A stretch of 64,000 nt of DNA, taken from contig WTXG01000031.1 in the NCBI GenBank assembly GCA_022496185.1, forward strand, positions 124,001 through 188,000, given 5' to 3'. The stretch is from Multifurca ochricompacta. Lineage: Eukaryota > Basidiomycota > Agaricomycetes > Russulales > Russulaceae. A program made the translations under genes and the position numbers. Below are positions 1-9,843 of the stretch, in pieces; the first letter of the stretch is position 1; every line of letters starts with the position of its first letter. The notes below the pieces were generated by a model. The model worked only from the letters and a program-made list of their open reading frames with translations, ran no database searches and was not told where the DNA came from.

Positions 1-572
1 GATTTGTATCATGATAGCATGTTCAGAGGTAGCAGAGAGCTTGGAAGGATGACCAAAATGAGGTGACTGATGGTTGGGAAGGAGGGTCCTGAGTGTCCTA
101 GAGACTGTGGACTGGCTGAGGCTGAGTCTGGAGGCAATAGTGTGAGTGGAATGACCTTCAGAGGCCAGAGAGAGCATGTTTTCTTTCTGAGCAGAGGAGG
201 TGGGGTGCATTGGGAAATTATAATATTCTGGGAATGTAAACCATGGTTAAATAGCTCTATTCCAGGTCCCATCAATATTAAGATAACTATGGTAACCATA
301 TATTAAGGATTGGTTGCTGTACATTTGGTGGAGCATCAGATTCTGATATTTCTGATACCCACTCACAAAACTGAGTCAATGAGTCCCCAATTTGAAATGG
401 GTGTAGCTCCACAGGTTTTGATCAGAATTACATAATTATTGTTGCATTACATAACCCTTATCTTGTACCATTTATGGTCTACCAAGACTTTGTTTATATT
501 TGTTTTGGCTGATGTGATATTCAACAAACAGTGCAAAAGTGCAAAACATTGACTCAGTTTTGTGAGGCACTG
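1..572 (-). mobile_element. Tc1/mariner element, 5' part, cut by window edge
   Basis: This is the 5' end of a Tc1-like element reading leftward. The outer terminus CAGTGCCTCACAAAACTGAG lies at 553-572 (as reverse complement) and is followed by the TA target dinucleotide at 573-574. The same terminal motif recurs in inverted orientation near 366-386, so the terminus can fold back on itself. The coding part up to base 213 encodes the first residues of a transposase (MHPTSSAQKEN...), with a helix-turn-helix region and a TVSRTLRTL-like stretch. It is nearly identical to the two copies at 16528-18665. The rest of the element lies outside the window, so it cannot be judged intact. Confidence 0.85.
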
Positions 573-984
573 TATGTGACTAGGGGGCTGATAATTCTTA
601 TGATCTGATTGTTTAACTGCACACCACGCTTGTGCTACAGAGGGTGCAACCCCTCTTACTAATTCCCATCTTATTTCAGGGCCTAACCCCTGGAGCATCT
701 GATTATCTGGATACTTACTGGAACCTTCTGATTAGCTTATATTTACTGATTGTACCTCACTCAGGATGTATTTAAGCTACTAGATTAACTGAGACAGACT
801 TTAAGTCTGTTCTCTTGTATCTAATACAGGTGTATTCGACTTCACTAAGATCCACTTGAACTCCCTGAGTAGCAGCTTGAGGAGGCTTCTTCCCAGTAAC
901 TCTGCAGGGCTGATTGCTGCTGCTTTCGACTTTGTTTCCTGCACGCACCCCCTCCATAACATCGTGGGCACTTGAAACTTTGAA

Positions 985-2640
985 CTAGACTAGGCCTTCT
1001 CTGTTAGACCTTGAATCTTGAGTGCGCCCCGCATCTTGAGGGCCTTCAGACATCGAAAATGTGACTGGACACAGCAGACACCTGGCTGTGACACTGTGTT
1101 TGATAACTGTTTGATAACTTATGAAATTTTCTGTGGCGCCACTATCGACGAGTGCTTCTATGTTGGCCTCTTTCTTCACACCATGTATAGGAACAGAGAT
1201 CTTCATTGCTTTCAGTGGGGATCTATATACATGTTGCAAGACTAATGCCCGAATGTAGGCCATACCATTCAGGCAATATAAAAATCCTCGTCTCCATTGA
1301 ATTGTCCTTGCAATGCGAGGTGTTGTTTGTCAGTCATAGTCCGAAGGGCGGTGGCGAAGGCAGTAGCGTCAAATGTGGGGACGATATCCTTTGTAGATCC
1401 TGGCGCTGTGGGTACCGTCGCAGTTGGCAGTGGTATTTCTGTGATTGTGGTGGCCTGGGCTGGTGCTTTGGTATCAACGCGTGGTTTCTTGTTTGGGCAT
1501 TCTCTGGCGAGATGCCCTAGGCATCCACATTCAAAACAACGCCCTTCCTTCTTTAATTTCTCTCGTTCTTCTGTTGTTAATACTTTGATAGTAGTGGTCT
1601 CCCTTTCATTTGGGTCGTGTTTTCGATAGAAGGTGAATTTACTGCCTCGTGGTGGAGTGGCAGATGTTTGTGTTCGGGTTCCCAGTAGATCTCTGGTATA
1701 GATCCAATTCGCATGATGACATCTGGCTGATGCAGCAGCTTCTTCAAAGGTACGAGGCTGGTCCATCATGAGCATAGTTTCCACTAGTCATGTGGGAAGT
1801 CCTCTGTGAAGTATTGCTGGGCTGCCGGATCATCGATATGCAGTTCCACTCAGATAGCCAACATGCAAAACTTGGCTATGTAATCATCTAGATTGGCATC
1901 CTTCATTTTCAATTTGTCGAGCGCTAATAGCGCTTTCTGTCCTGCCACGACATCAGCCCATGCATTTTTAAATGTCTGTTTGAAAGTATCCCAGAGATCG
2001 ATGACTCGGATGTTGCCATTTTTTATGGCGGAGAGCCAATTTATTTGTTCGACAGTCCATCGATTGACTCTCGGCCCTCATATCAAGCCTAGAGTATAGG
2101 CTACCTTCAAGCGTTTGTTTTGGACTGTTGTTGCGTTTTCGTTCAAGAAAAAGAAAAGTTCTAACTGGGCAAACCAGTCCATGGCATTGGCTCTATTGCC
2201 ATCGAAGAATGGTGGGGGAATGCCTTCCATTTGTCCTCCAGGACTGGTTCCCATTACTCTTAGTTCTGAGGCTGGGGCTCAAATGCAGGTTCATCAGGGT
2301 TTCCTCCACTATTTCTTCCTGACATTCTGGTGGTATAGGTGCTCAGTCTTTGGACCTTTGTTCTGGTCAATTGTGGCATGGTTCAGTGGTCCTTTCTTCC
2401 TCTCGATGTGCCTGTCTGGTATTGGGTCGAGTGGTCATGGTGTGTGGTGTGGGTGTTTGGGTTTCAATGTCAATCGGAAGATTGTCAGCTGCAGCAAGCA
2501 AGCAAAGTGGTTGTGGAAATTGAGTGGTAAGTCGTTGTATGTCTGTGGTTCTGACTCAGTTACTAGGTATCGTCACGGGGACTGGTCTTCAAGAGATGTA
2601 TCCTCAGATGGCGGGGTTCTGGGGTTGCAGGCTGTATAAG
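985..2640 (-). pseudogene. Ty3/gypsy-type retrotransposon gag-protease remnant
   Basis: Reading leftward, about 2080 to 1790 encodes a gag core (WDTFKQTFKNAWADVV..., then a DDYIAKF motif) broken by stops and a frame change. Then 1784-1269 encodes a zinc knuckle of form C-x2-C-x4-H-x4-C (CFECGCLGHLARECP). Then 1263-985 encodes an aspartic protease active site, ALVDSGATENF. That order, gag, zinc knuckle, protease, fits a Ty3/gypsy element. No reverse transcriptase or integrase is present; the sequence to the left is unrelated. The copy is dead. Bases 2100-2640 are probably degraded gag or leader, with less support. What else it could be: a domesticated gag-protease gene, but the stops and frame breaks argue against this. 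Confidence 0.75.
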
Positions 2641-3764
2641 ACGTCGCGGACTGGTGTTCTGGGCAAGGGACATGGCATCGTCACCTTGCAGTGATGGTAC
2701 GTGTTTCGTTCTTTCGGTTCTAGGGTCAACAATTGGGGTTGCAGTCGTCTGGGTGTTAGGACAAGGGACGCATCGTCGTCACCTTGTGTATTCGGTAAGT
2801 CTTACTTCTTTTCAATTGTAGAAGTCTGTTCTAATGTCACAGCTAGGTGTGCACTGTGTCAAGTCGTTGTTCGGGATCTGAGGTGATCCAAAGCAAGTTC
2901 TCCTATCAAGACTGATTAGGAGAATCAAGGCCAAGACAACAGTCAAGACCAGTCAAGCTATCAAGATCAAGAGGGTGATCAAGATAACATCCAGCCCACT
3001 GACTCAAGAGGGGCACACATGAGACGCAAAGTCGAGCAGTGACGCAACGGTCCTGCTACAAGTTTCTGGGGTTCGAAGGCTCTTTAAGTCGCAACTTAAA
3101 GAGTTCAAGGGAGTTTTCACGGTGAGTTCTGAACACCTGAATTGAACACAGGAGAACAGACTTAAGGTCTGTTCCCTTTAGTTGGGCAGGCTTAAATACA
3201 TGATGTGGGAGCTATTTAGGAAAGAGTCTAGCCAGTAGTAAGGACAAGTAAATAGTAAATGAGATCATAGCTGTGTCACAGATGATATCATAGATAAGTA
3301 TACTTGCGTCATGGAGAAGGTAAATATGGGGGCTAGATCTCATACAGAGGGGGTTGAACCCTTCTGTAATCAGATGATCAGTAGATAGCTTGTTGGGTGG
3401 TTTAAGAAAGAAAAACAAAGACAGTCAAAGGATCAAAATGTTACATAATCTGAAACTCATAGAGGGACTTCAAGTTGTTGGAAATGGATCAATATGGCCA
3501 GGTTGGATCAATCACTAAGTGTGTGGTACTAACAAGTGAGTTGTGTGTTGTGCAGTAGCACATGGACTGTGTTTCACCTTCCTGTGAATAGTTTGATACC
3601 TTACTTGATTAGACACAATCCTTCTCCATCTAGGTTACTATAAGCACACTCGTTTACAGTATTTAAAGGACACTTTTACTGTACAGTTCACTTCAGTTCT
3701 GACCAACACAACTGAAGTGAGTATTCTGTTATCTTATCTTTACCTATGTAGCTAACATGCACTG
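2641..3764. other. Non-coding repeat debris, possible old LTR
   Basis: I see no supportable gene here. A palindromic stretch AGAACAGACTTAAGGTCTGT near 3142-3161 has a diverged counterpart near 795-812, so both may be remains of one element's ends. Around 3655-3668 is an AT-rich TATTTAAAGG-type box followed by an LTR-like segment. The copia block at 3770 is inserted directly after this, with its GTTAT duplication at 3765-3769. Confidence 0.4.
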
Positions 3765-3769
3765 GTTAT

Positions 3770-3926
3770 TGTGAAGCAGGCATGGTGTGCAGCATACTGA
3801 CTGTAAAGCTGTTAGTGGGTTAGGCTAGACAAAGAAAGTTACTTCAGATGTTAGAAGAACTCTGAAGTGTAGGAGATGAAACAGACACCCTTATATACTC
3901 TTCAAGGGATGGTCTGTGCACTGGGA
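3770..3926 (-). repeat. LTR fragment of copy C (3' LTR, truncated)
   Basis: The fragment matches the start of the right-hand LTR at 15063 in order and orientation (TGTGAAGCAGGCATGG, then GACAAAGAAAGTTACTTCAG). It stops at CTGTGCACTGGGA, where copy A's LTR begins at 3927. The missing remainder of this LTR is not found on the other side of copy A, so a deletion accompanied or followed that insertion. Confidence 0.75.
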
Positions 3927-4427
3927 TGTTGAACACAGAAGATGTTCGGTGATGCTTCAGGCATCAGGTGATTAGATTAGCTACTTTGTAGATTAGATTA
4001 GATACCAGAGTTTCGGACTCTTTACATTATCATTATTACTTTCTTTCTCACATTCCACAGTAGCTGACTGATACACCATGTAACATGTGATTTCTGTTGT
4101 AGCCAATGGCCTTATGCCCTCATGTTTATTGTTTGGACTTTGTCCAGCACCTGTGGACTTATTCCCAGTGTGCACAGACCATCCCTTGGAGTATATAAGG
4201 GTGTCTGTTTCATCTCTTACACTTCAGAGTTTCTTCTACCTCTGAAGTGTAAGTCGTCCTCTCTACTATCATCATTACCTTTAGACTAACTCTGTATATA
4301 GAACTTGTCTTTCTAGGTATGTAGTATAGTAATAGAGAGTTTCTTCTACCTCTGAAGTAACTTGTCTTTCTAGCCTAAACCACTAACTCTTCACAGTCAG
4401 TATGCTGCGCCTCATGCCTGTTCTACA
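3927..4427 (+). repeat. 5' LTR of copia copy A (501 bp)
   Basis: It starts TGTTGAACACAGAAGATG and ends CATGCCTGTTCTACA. It contains a TATATAAGGG box near 4192 and shares the full plan of the LTRs of copy B. It is followed directly by GGTTATGGGCCC, the presumed primer-binding site. Confidence 0.85.
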
Positions 4428-5358
4428 GGTTATGGGCCCTGGGCACGCTTTACTGATCTGTTCCTTATTTTGATCAGTCCAACTTTTCTCCGAACTCACT
4501 ACTACAAGACTTCTTTCTTCCCAATCACCGTCACAGTGAGCTTTGATTTCTTTTGTCTCTTGCCCTTAACTGTCCACAAGGTGGTGCGCTTTATGTGCCC
4601 ACCTTGATCTGTCTGGCTAGTCCCTCAGGGGATTCTTACAAGAGGTGATGAGGGACCCTAAGTGGGTGAAACACCTTAAGTTCCTCATGTGCACTCTAAG
4701 TAAATAGTATTCATAGTTATAGCTGGGTTTTTGTCCCATCCATAGTCTTAGTAGGCCACTTGCCCAGAAGGCTTGGGGCTATAGGTTCAGTCAATGCTTG
4801 GCTCGATCCGTAAGCCAGGTTTAGCGACCTGCAGGTAGAGTTTAGGGTCTAGAACAAGGCATGGGTAGTCACTCCCATGACGCTTGGGCTCGATACAAGT
4901 AGGCTTGAACTACTATAGTAGATACACAGTAGCTAGAAGGTCTTGTCTCTGGGCAGAAGTATCCGCTGCCATAGTTGGGGGTTCGCCCCAACCAGAGGAG
5001 ACCTGATAGTCTACTATAGTCATGGCCCCAATCATCTAGGGCTTAATCATGGACTCCACCACCAGCACTAGAGGAAGGGCTCTATACCCTTTGTCTCTAG
5101 TGGAACTTGTGGTTGGCTCCTCCATGACATGACTCCCCATCTACTTACACAACGTCCCCCTGATGTGGGCTTAGGACTTGTTGTAGATGGCGCTAGACAG
5201 TCTACTATACTACTTAGAAGTTGCACATTGGAGGCAGGACTTCCTTAAGTTCTGAAGCATAGCACCACAGAATGGATGGGCCCTCTTAAATGAGACCTGG
5301 ACAACTGGTTCTAACTGCTCCTTGGAACAAGGATCAAATCTTTTTAAAATCATCTCAA

Positions 5359-7364
5359 ATGTCTTCCATCGTCTTCCCTCCCACATTCAAGTTTGACAAG
5401 CTTGACAGCTCCAACTGGCAGCAATGGTTGGTATCTTTTACCACCTTGCTCAGGATAAATGGGATGAAGAGGCACATCATGCATGATGCCCCTGAATTCC
5501 TAAATCCTCCTAAGCCAGAGGATGGAGAGAAGGATGACGAGTACACCAAACGCTTTGCACTTTGGTTGGAGCCAATGTATGTGGAGTGGAACAGAGTGGA
5601 GGAAGTCCTCATGGGAGTTCTGGTGATGGTAACATCACCAGAAACATACTCCCAAATTGCCTCTGACAGAACTTACCCTTCTGTCAATGCCAAGTATGAG
5701 TGATTGGAATTGCTCTATGGCTCAGTAGGTAGCATGGTGACCTACAACTTGTGGTGTTCTGTGTCTTCCTTCCACTTGGAGGAAGGCAAATCATTCAGAC
5801 CCCAGTTGCAGTGAGTGCTGGATGTGAGGAGTACCCTCAAGGAAAATGGGATGGAGATCTCTGATCTCCAGATGAGCTTTATTTTGCTCCAATCCCTGCC
5901 TCCATCCTATAATGCCATTGCTGGCTCCATCCTGGCATCAGGTCCTCCTGACTGCCTTTCCCCTCAGGACCTTGTGCAAAGGTTCCTAAATGAGGAAAGC
6001 TGACTAGCCGGCCCCACAGGAAGTGGTGTTGGGGCTGCCCTTAACAAGGCAGCCCATGTCAACAAAAATAAAATAAAAAACAAGTATCTTTCATGCCACA
6101 ACCTGCAGGTGCATCATCGTCCAATGATGTCACCTGCTTCTATTGCCAGAAGCCAGGCCACAAGGCTAATGAATGTCGGCAAAGGAAACAGGACAGAGCC
6201 AATGCTGATGCAGGCAAAAAGGGCAACAAGAGGAAGGGGCAAGGCCCCAGTGTACAAACAAACTCCACACAAGTAGCTACCGTAGTAAATGGTAGTGGCA
6301 GAATACAGGAGGTGCATGAGACACCTCGCATTTCACTTTATGTTATGACTGAACATACACAAGAAGTTGATGATGGCAGCAATCCTTGGATGATGGACAG
6401 CAGAGCCACCACCCATTTTACACCATACTTAGATGACTTTTCTGAGTATTTCCCACACAAGGGACATCAGGTGACAATAGGTGATGGCTCCATAGTCCAA
6501 GTCAAAGGAACAGGCAAAGTCATTCTCCAAACTCGTAACAATTATGAGTTAGAGTTAAATAATGTCTTCTATATGCCTGGCAGTGAAAGAATACTGTCAA
6601 CAAGCTGCATCACAGACAAAGGTGGTTCAGTGGTGTTTACTCCATCTGAGGTCAAAATAAAGTACAATAATGCAACAATAGCGGAAGGTGTCAAGGCTAT
6701 GGGACTCTATTGGGTCTTTGGGAAAACTATGCAGAATTTAAATACTGCTTTCCACAAATCTGCATCAAGTAACCTTGATACCTGGCATTTGCGCATGGGT
6801 CATATGTCAAAAGAGGCCCTCAAAAGATATGCTCCTAAGGCTGTAAAAGGCCTTAGTATAGATAATAGCCAAGTGGAAGACAAGCCATGTTATGGCTGTG
6901 AAATGGGAAAATCACACTGTCTTCCATTCCCTCCCTCTCAAAAGAGAGCTTCAGCACCTTTGGAAGTCATTCATAGTGACCTAGTTGGTCCTTTACAATG
7001 TACTTCAATTCAAGGGAACCTATACTTCACCACTTTCATAGATGACTTTAGCAGAACTGCTCTAGTTGTTGCTATGAAAGCAAAAAGTGAATTTACATTG
7101 GTCTTCTGTAATATTAAGGCATTCTTGGAAAATAAAACAGACAAGAAAATAAAGACCTTACATACAGACCAAGGTGGCGAGTTTGTTAATAGGGAGCTGA
7201 AGTCCATACTTGAGCAGGCTGGCATAGAGCATAAATTGACAATGCCATATTCCCCACAACAGAATGGAAGGGCTGAAAGGTTCAACAGAACCATTATGGA
7301 AAAAGCTACCAGTATGCTGCATCATGCTGGTCTTTCCCTTGGTTTCTGGGAATGTGCAGTGTGA
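5359..7364 (+). pseudogene. copia gag-protease-integrase, copy A (inactivated)
   Basis: The start is the ATG of MSSIVFPPTFKFDKLD, as in copy B. Gag has in-frame TGA at 5701, 5812 and 6001. After a frame change near 6070, an open stretch 6093-7364 carries the zinc knuckle CFYCQKPGHKANEC, a protease site reading WMMDSRATTHF (the usual DSG is changed to DSR), integrase HHCC residues (HLRMGH...CYGCEMGKSH) and the integrase D,D,E residues (HSDLVG, HTDQGGEF, PQQNGRAE). It ends at a TGA at 7362. Copy B has a CpG-containing Arg codon at each of these four stops. The frame change near 6070 is a run-length difference in an A-rich tract. The protein is not functional. Confidence 0.85.
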
Positions 7365-7377
7365 ACAGCCTGTCACA

Positions 7378-7876
7378 TGTGAAACAGGCATGTGCGCAGC
7401 ATACTGACTGTGAAGTTAGCGGGTTAGGCTAGACAAAGAAAGTTACTTCAGAGGTTAGAAGAACTCTATATTACTATACTACTGACCTAGACAAAGAAAG
7501 TTCTATGTAAAGAACGTTAGTCTAATAGTTAAGTAGATAGTATAGAAGGCACTTACACTTCAGAGGTTAGAAGAACTCTGAAGTGGAAGAGACGAAACAG
7601 ACACCCTTATATACCCTAAGGGATTGTCTGTGCGCACTGGGAATAAGTCCACAAGTGCCGGACAAAGTCCAAACAACAAACAGAGGGAGAAAGGCCATTG
7701 GCCACTACAGGAATCACATGTTACATGGTGCATCAGTCAGCTACTGCGGAATGTGAGAAAGAAAGTAATAAAGATAATGTAAATAGTCCGAAACTCCGGT
7801 ATCTAATCTAATCTACAAGTAGCTAATCTAATCACCTGATGCCTGAAGCATCACCGAACATCTCCTATGTTCAACA
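7378..7876 (-). repeat. 3' LTR of copia copy B (499 bp)
   Basis: Plus-strand ends are TGTGAAACAGG and CCTATGTTCAACA. It contains a 22-bp motif (CTTCAGAGGTTAGAAGAACTC) twice, about 100 bp apart, and a TATA box on the minus strand (CTTATATACCC as read on plus). Confidence 0.9.
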
Positions 7877-8146
7877 TCCCTCCATGCTGAAGGCATCTGG
7901 TCATGGATGGGAAATGAGTTGGATGAGCACACTGTCATCACAATTAAATGAGCATATCGCCAGCCAGAGATCCAACTTCTCTAACTCTTCTGAGTGTGAG
8001 AGAGGCATGGTGTTCAGAGGCATATTGCGGTGATTGCTTATGCAAACTGAAACCATACACACCTCTTGCGTCACTCTCGAGGTCGAGAATTTCGCTCATG
8101 GTGGGAAAGTGAAACTGGTATACAAAGTCTCCAGATTCCAGCTCTC

Positions 8147-9843
8147 TCATTCCAGCATAAGTCCAAGTTCATTTACCATGGTTTCAAACGATGCTCTTGG
8201 TAGAGACTTAGTAAAGCCATCTGCCAGCATCTCACCTGTGGGGGTTCGCACTAACTCAATTATGTGCGATTCAATGTACCCCTAATGGCATGGTACTTGA
8301 TGGGTATATGCTTTGACCGCCTTCCTGTGACTGGGTTTAATGCCAAATCCACGGCACCCTTATTGTCACAGTGGAGTAGAATAGGGGAGGATACCTCATA
8401 CCCTAATTCTTCCATAAAAGTCCTATACCACACTGCCTGATTTGCAGCCTCGGAGAGGCTCATATACTCGGCTTCAGTGGTGGACTGTGCTACTGTTTTC
8501 TGCTTTCTGGAACACCATGAAATAGCGCCATTTGCTAAGAAAAACACGTAGCCTGAGGTAGAGCGGCAGTCCTCTTGATCTCCCCATGAGGAGTCTGCAA
8601 AGCCATGAAGGCCACTCTCTCCATTTCCTCCAGAATACCGCAACTTGCAGTCATTTGTACTATTAAGATACTTTAAGACATATTTTGCAAGTCGCATGTG
8701 ATCTTGTGAGGGGTTGGAAGCGTATTGACTAAGGTGCGCCACAGCAAAACTGATGTCGGGTCTGCTTCCAATCTGCACCCATAGCAGAGACCCCATCAAC
8801 TGTTGGTACTTCTTTATCTCAGAAGTAGATGCCTGGCCATCAAACTTGACCAGATGTACATCAGCGCCAGAGGGAAGAGGAGTATATACTCGGTTGGAAT
8901 CCCTCATCCCAAACTTCTCAATAATAGATAAAACGTAGGCTGCTTGATCAATCTCCAGTGTCTTGTTAGGACGATCCCTGGTGATGTTAACTCCAAGGTA
9001 TGACTGGATTTCTCCCAAGTCAGTCATCTCATATCGATTAGATAGAGCTGACTTCAGCCACGTTATCTTATCATTGGAAGACCCAAGTATAGTAATGTCA
9101 TCTACATAGAGAATGACATGAAGTGAATCATCCCCCTCCTTTTGATGAAACACGTATACTCCTGCATCAGAGTACGTCCGAGTAAAGCCCAGTTCTTTGA
9201 GAACTGCATGGAACTGTAAATTCCATGCTCGGGAGGCTTGTTTGAGGCCATATAAAGCTTTTTGTAGCCTACAAACTTTGGACTCTTGACCAGCAACGAC
9301 GAAACCAACTGGTTGCTCCATATATATCTCTTCATCCAGATTGCCATGTAGGAATGCCGATTTGACATCCATCTGGTGGATTTCCCAATCCTCTAGCGTA
9401 GCTAGCGCTAGCAATAATCTAAGTGATTCGAATCTGGCGACTGGAGAGAATGTTTCGTCGAAGTCCACCCCTTCTACTTGGGTGAAACCTTTTGCCACAA
9501 GCCTAGCATGAAACCGTCCATCTGGTTTCAGCTTAAAAACCCATTTTGATTTGACAGCCTTTCTTCCTTTTGGAAGATCCTCAAGGCGCCACACATCAAG
9601 TTTATCTAAGGCATCAATCTCATATTTACATGCCTCAAGCCATTCACTGGCATTATCAGACTGCATTGCCTCCTGAAAAGTCAGGGGATCTCTATAAGAG
9701 ACTCCTGCGGCATTTAGCAATTCCATATGCCCAAGTCTGGAAGAACCCTGCACAAACTCAGCATTATCCTCATTATAAAATCGAGGATTCATGCGACATG
9801 AACGTTTGGGACGGGCAGTATCAAGATCTAAGTCTTCCTGCAC
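8147..9843 (-). pseudogene. copia copy B pol, RT and RNase H part
   Basis: This is the second coding block of copy B, in a different frame from the first. It carries reverse transcriptase motifs (MDVKSAFLHGNL; YVDD in ILYVDDITILG) and RNase H motifs (FADSSWGDQED, TEAEYMSLSEA). It would be expressed only as part of the gag-pol polyprotein. The frame breaks again near 8280, where one G appears to be missing in a G run after KYHAIRG; in the corrected frame it closes at a TGA at 8147-8149 after a LADGFTKSLP-type motif. With both breaks the copy looks inactive, although it is structurally complete. Confidence 0.8.

Larger units (their letters stand above)
3927..7377 (+). mobile_element. Ty1/copia element copy A, 3'-truncated
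   Basis: Copy A reads rightward: 5' LTR (3927-4427), primer-binding site and leader (4428-5358), gag, protease and integrase. The homology to copy B stops at 7377 inside integrase, exactly where copy B's LTR begins. There is no reverse transcriptase, RNase H or 3' LTR, so it cannot move on its own. Its reading frame carries several stops (see the pseudogene entry). Confidence 0.85.

Noticed and set aside
70..306. Open frame on the plus strand starting MVGKEGPECPRD
   Set aside because: It is the antisense of the Tc1 transposase start and recurs with each copy in the same antisense position.
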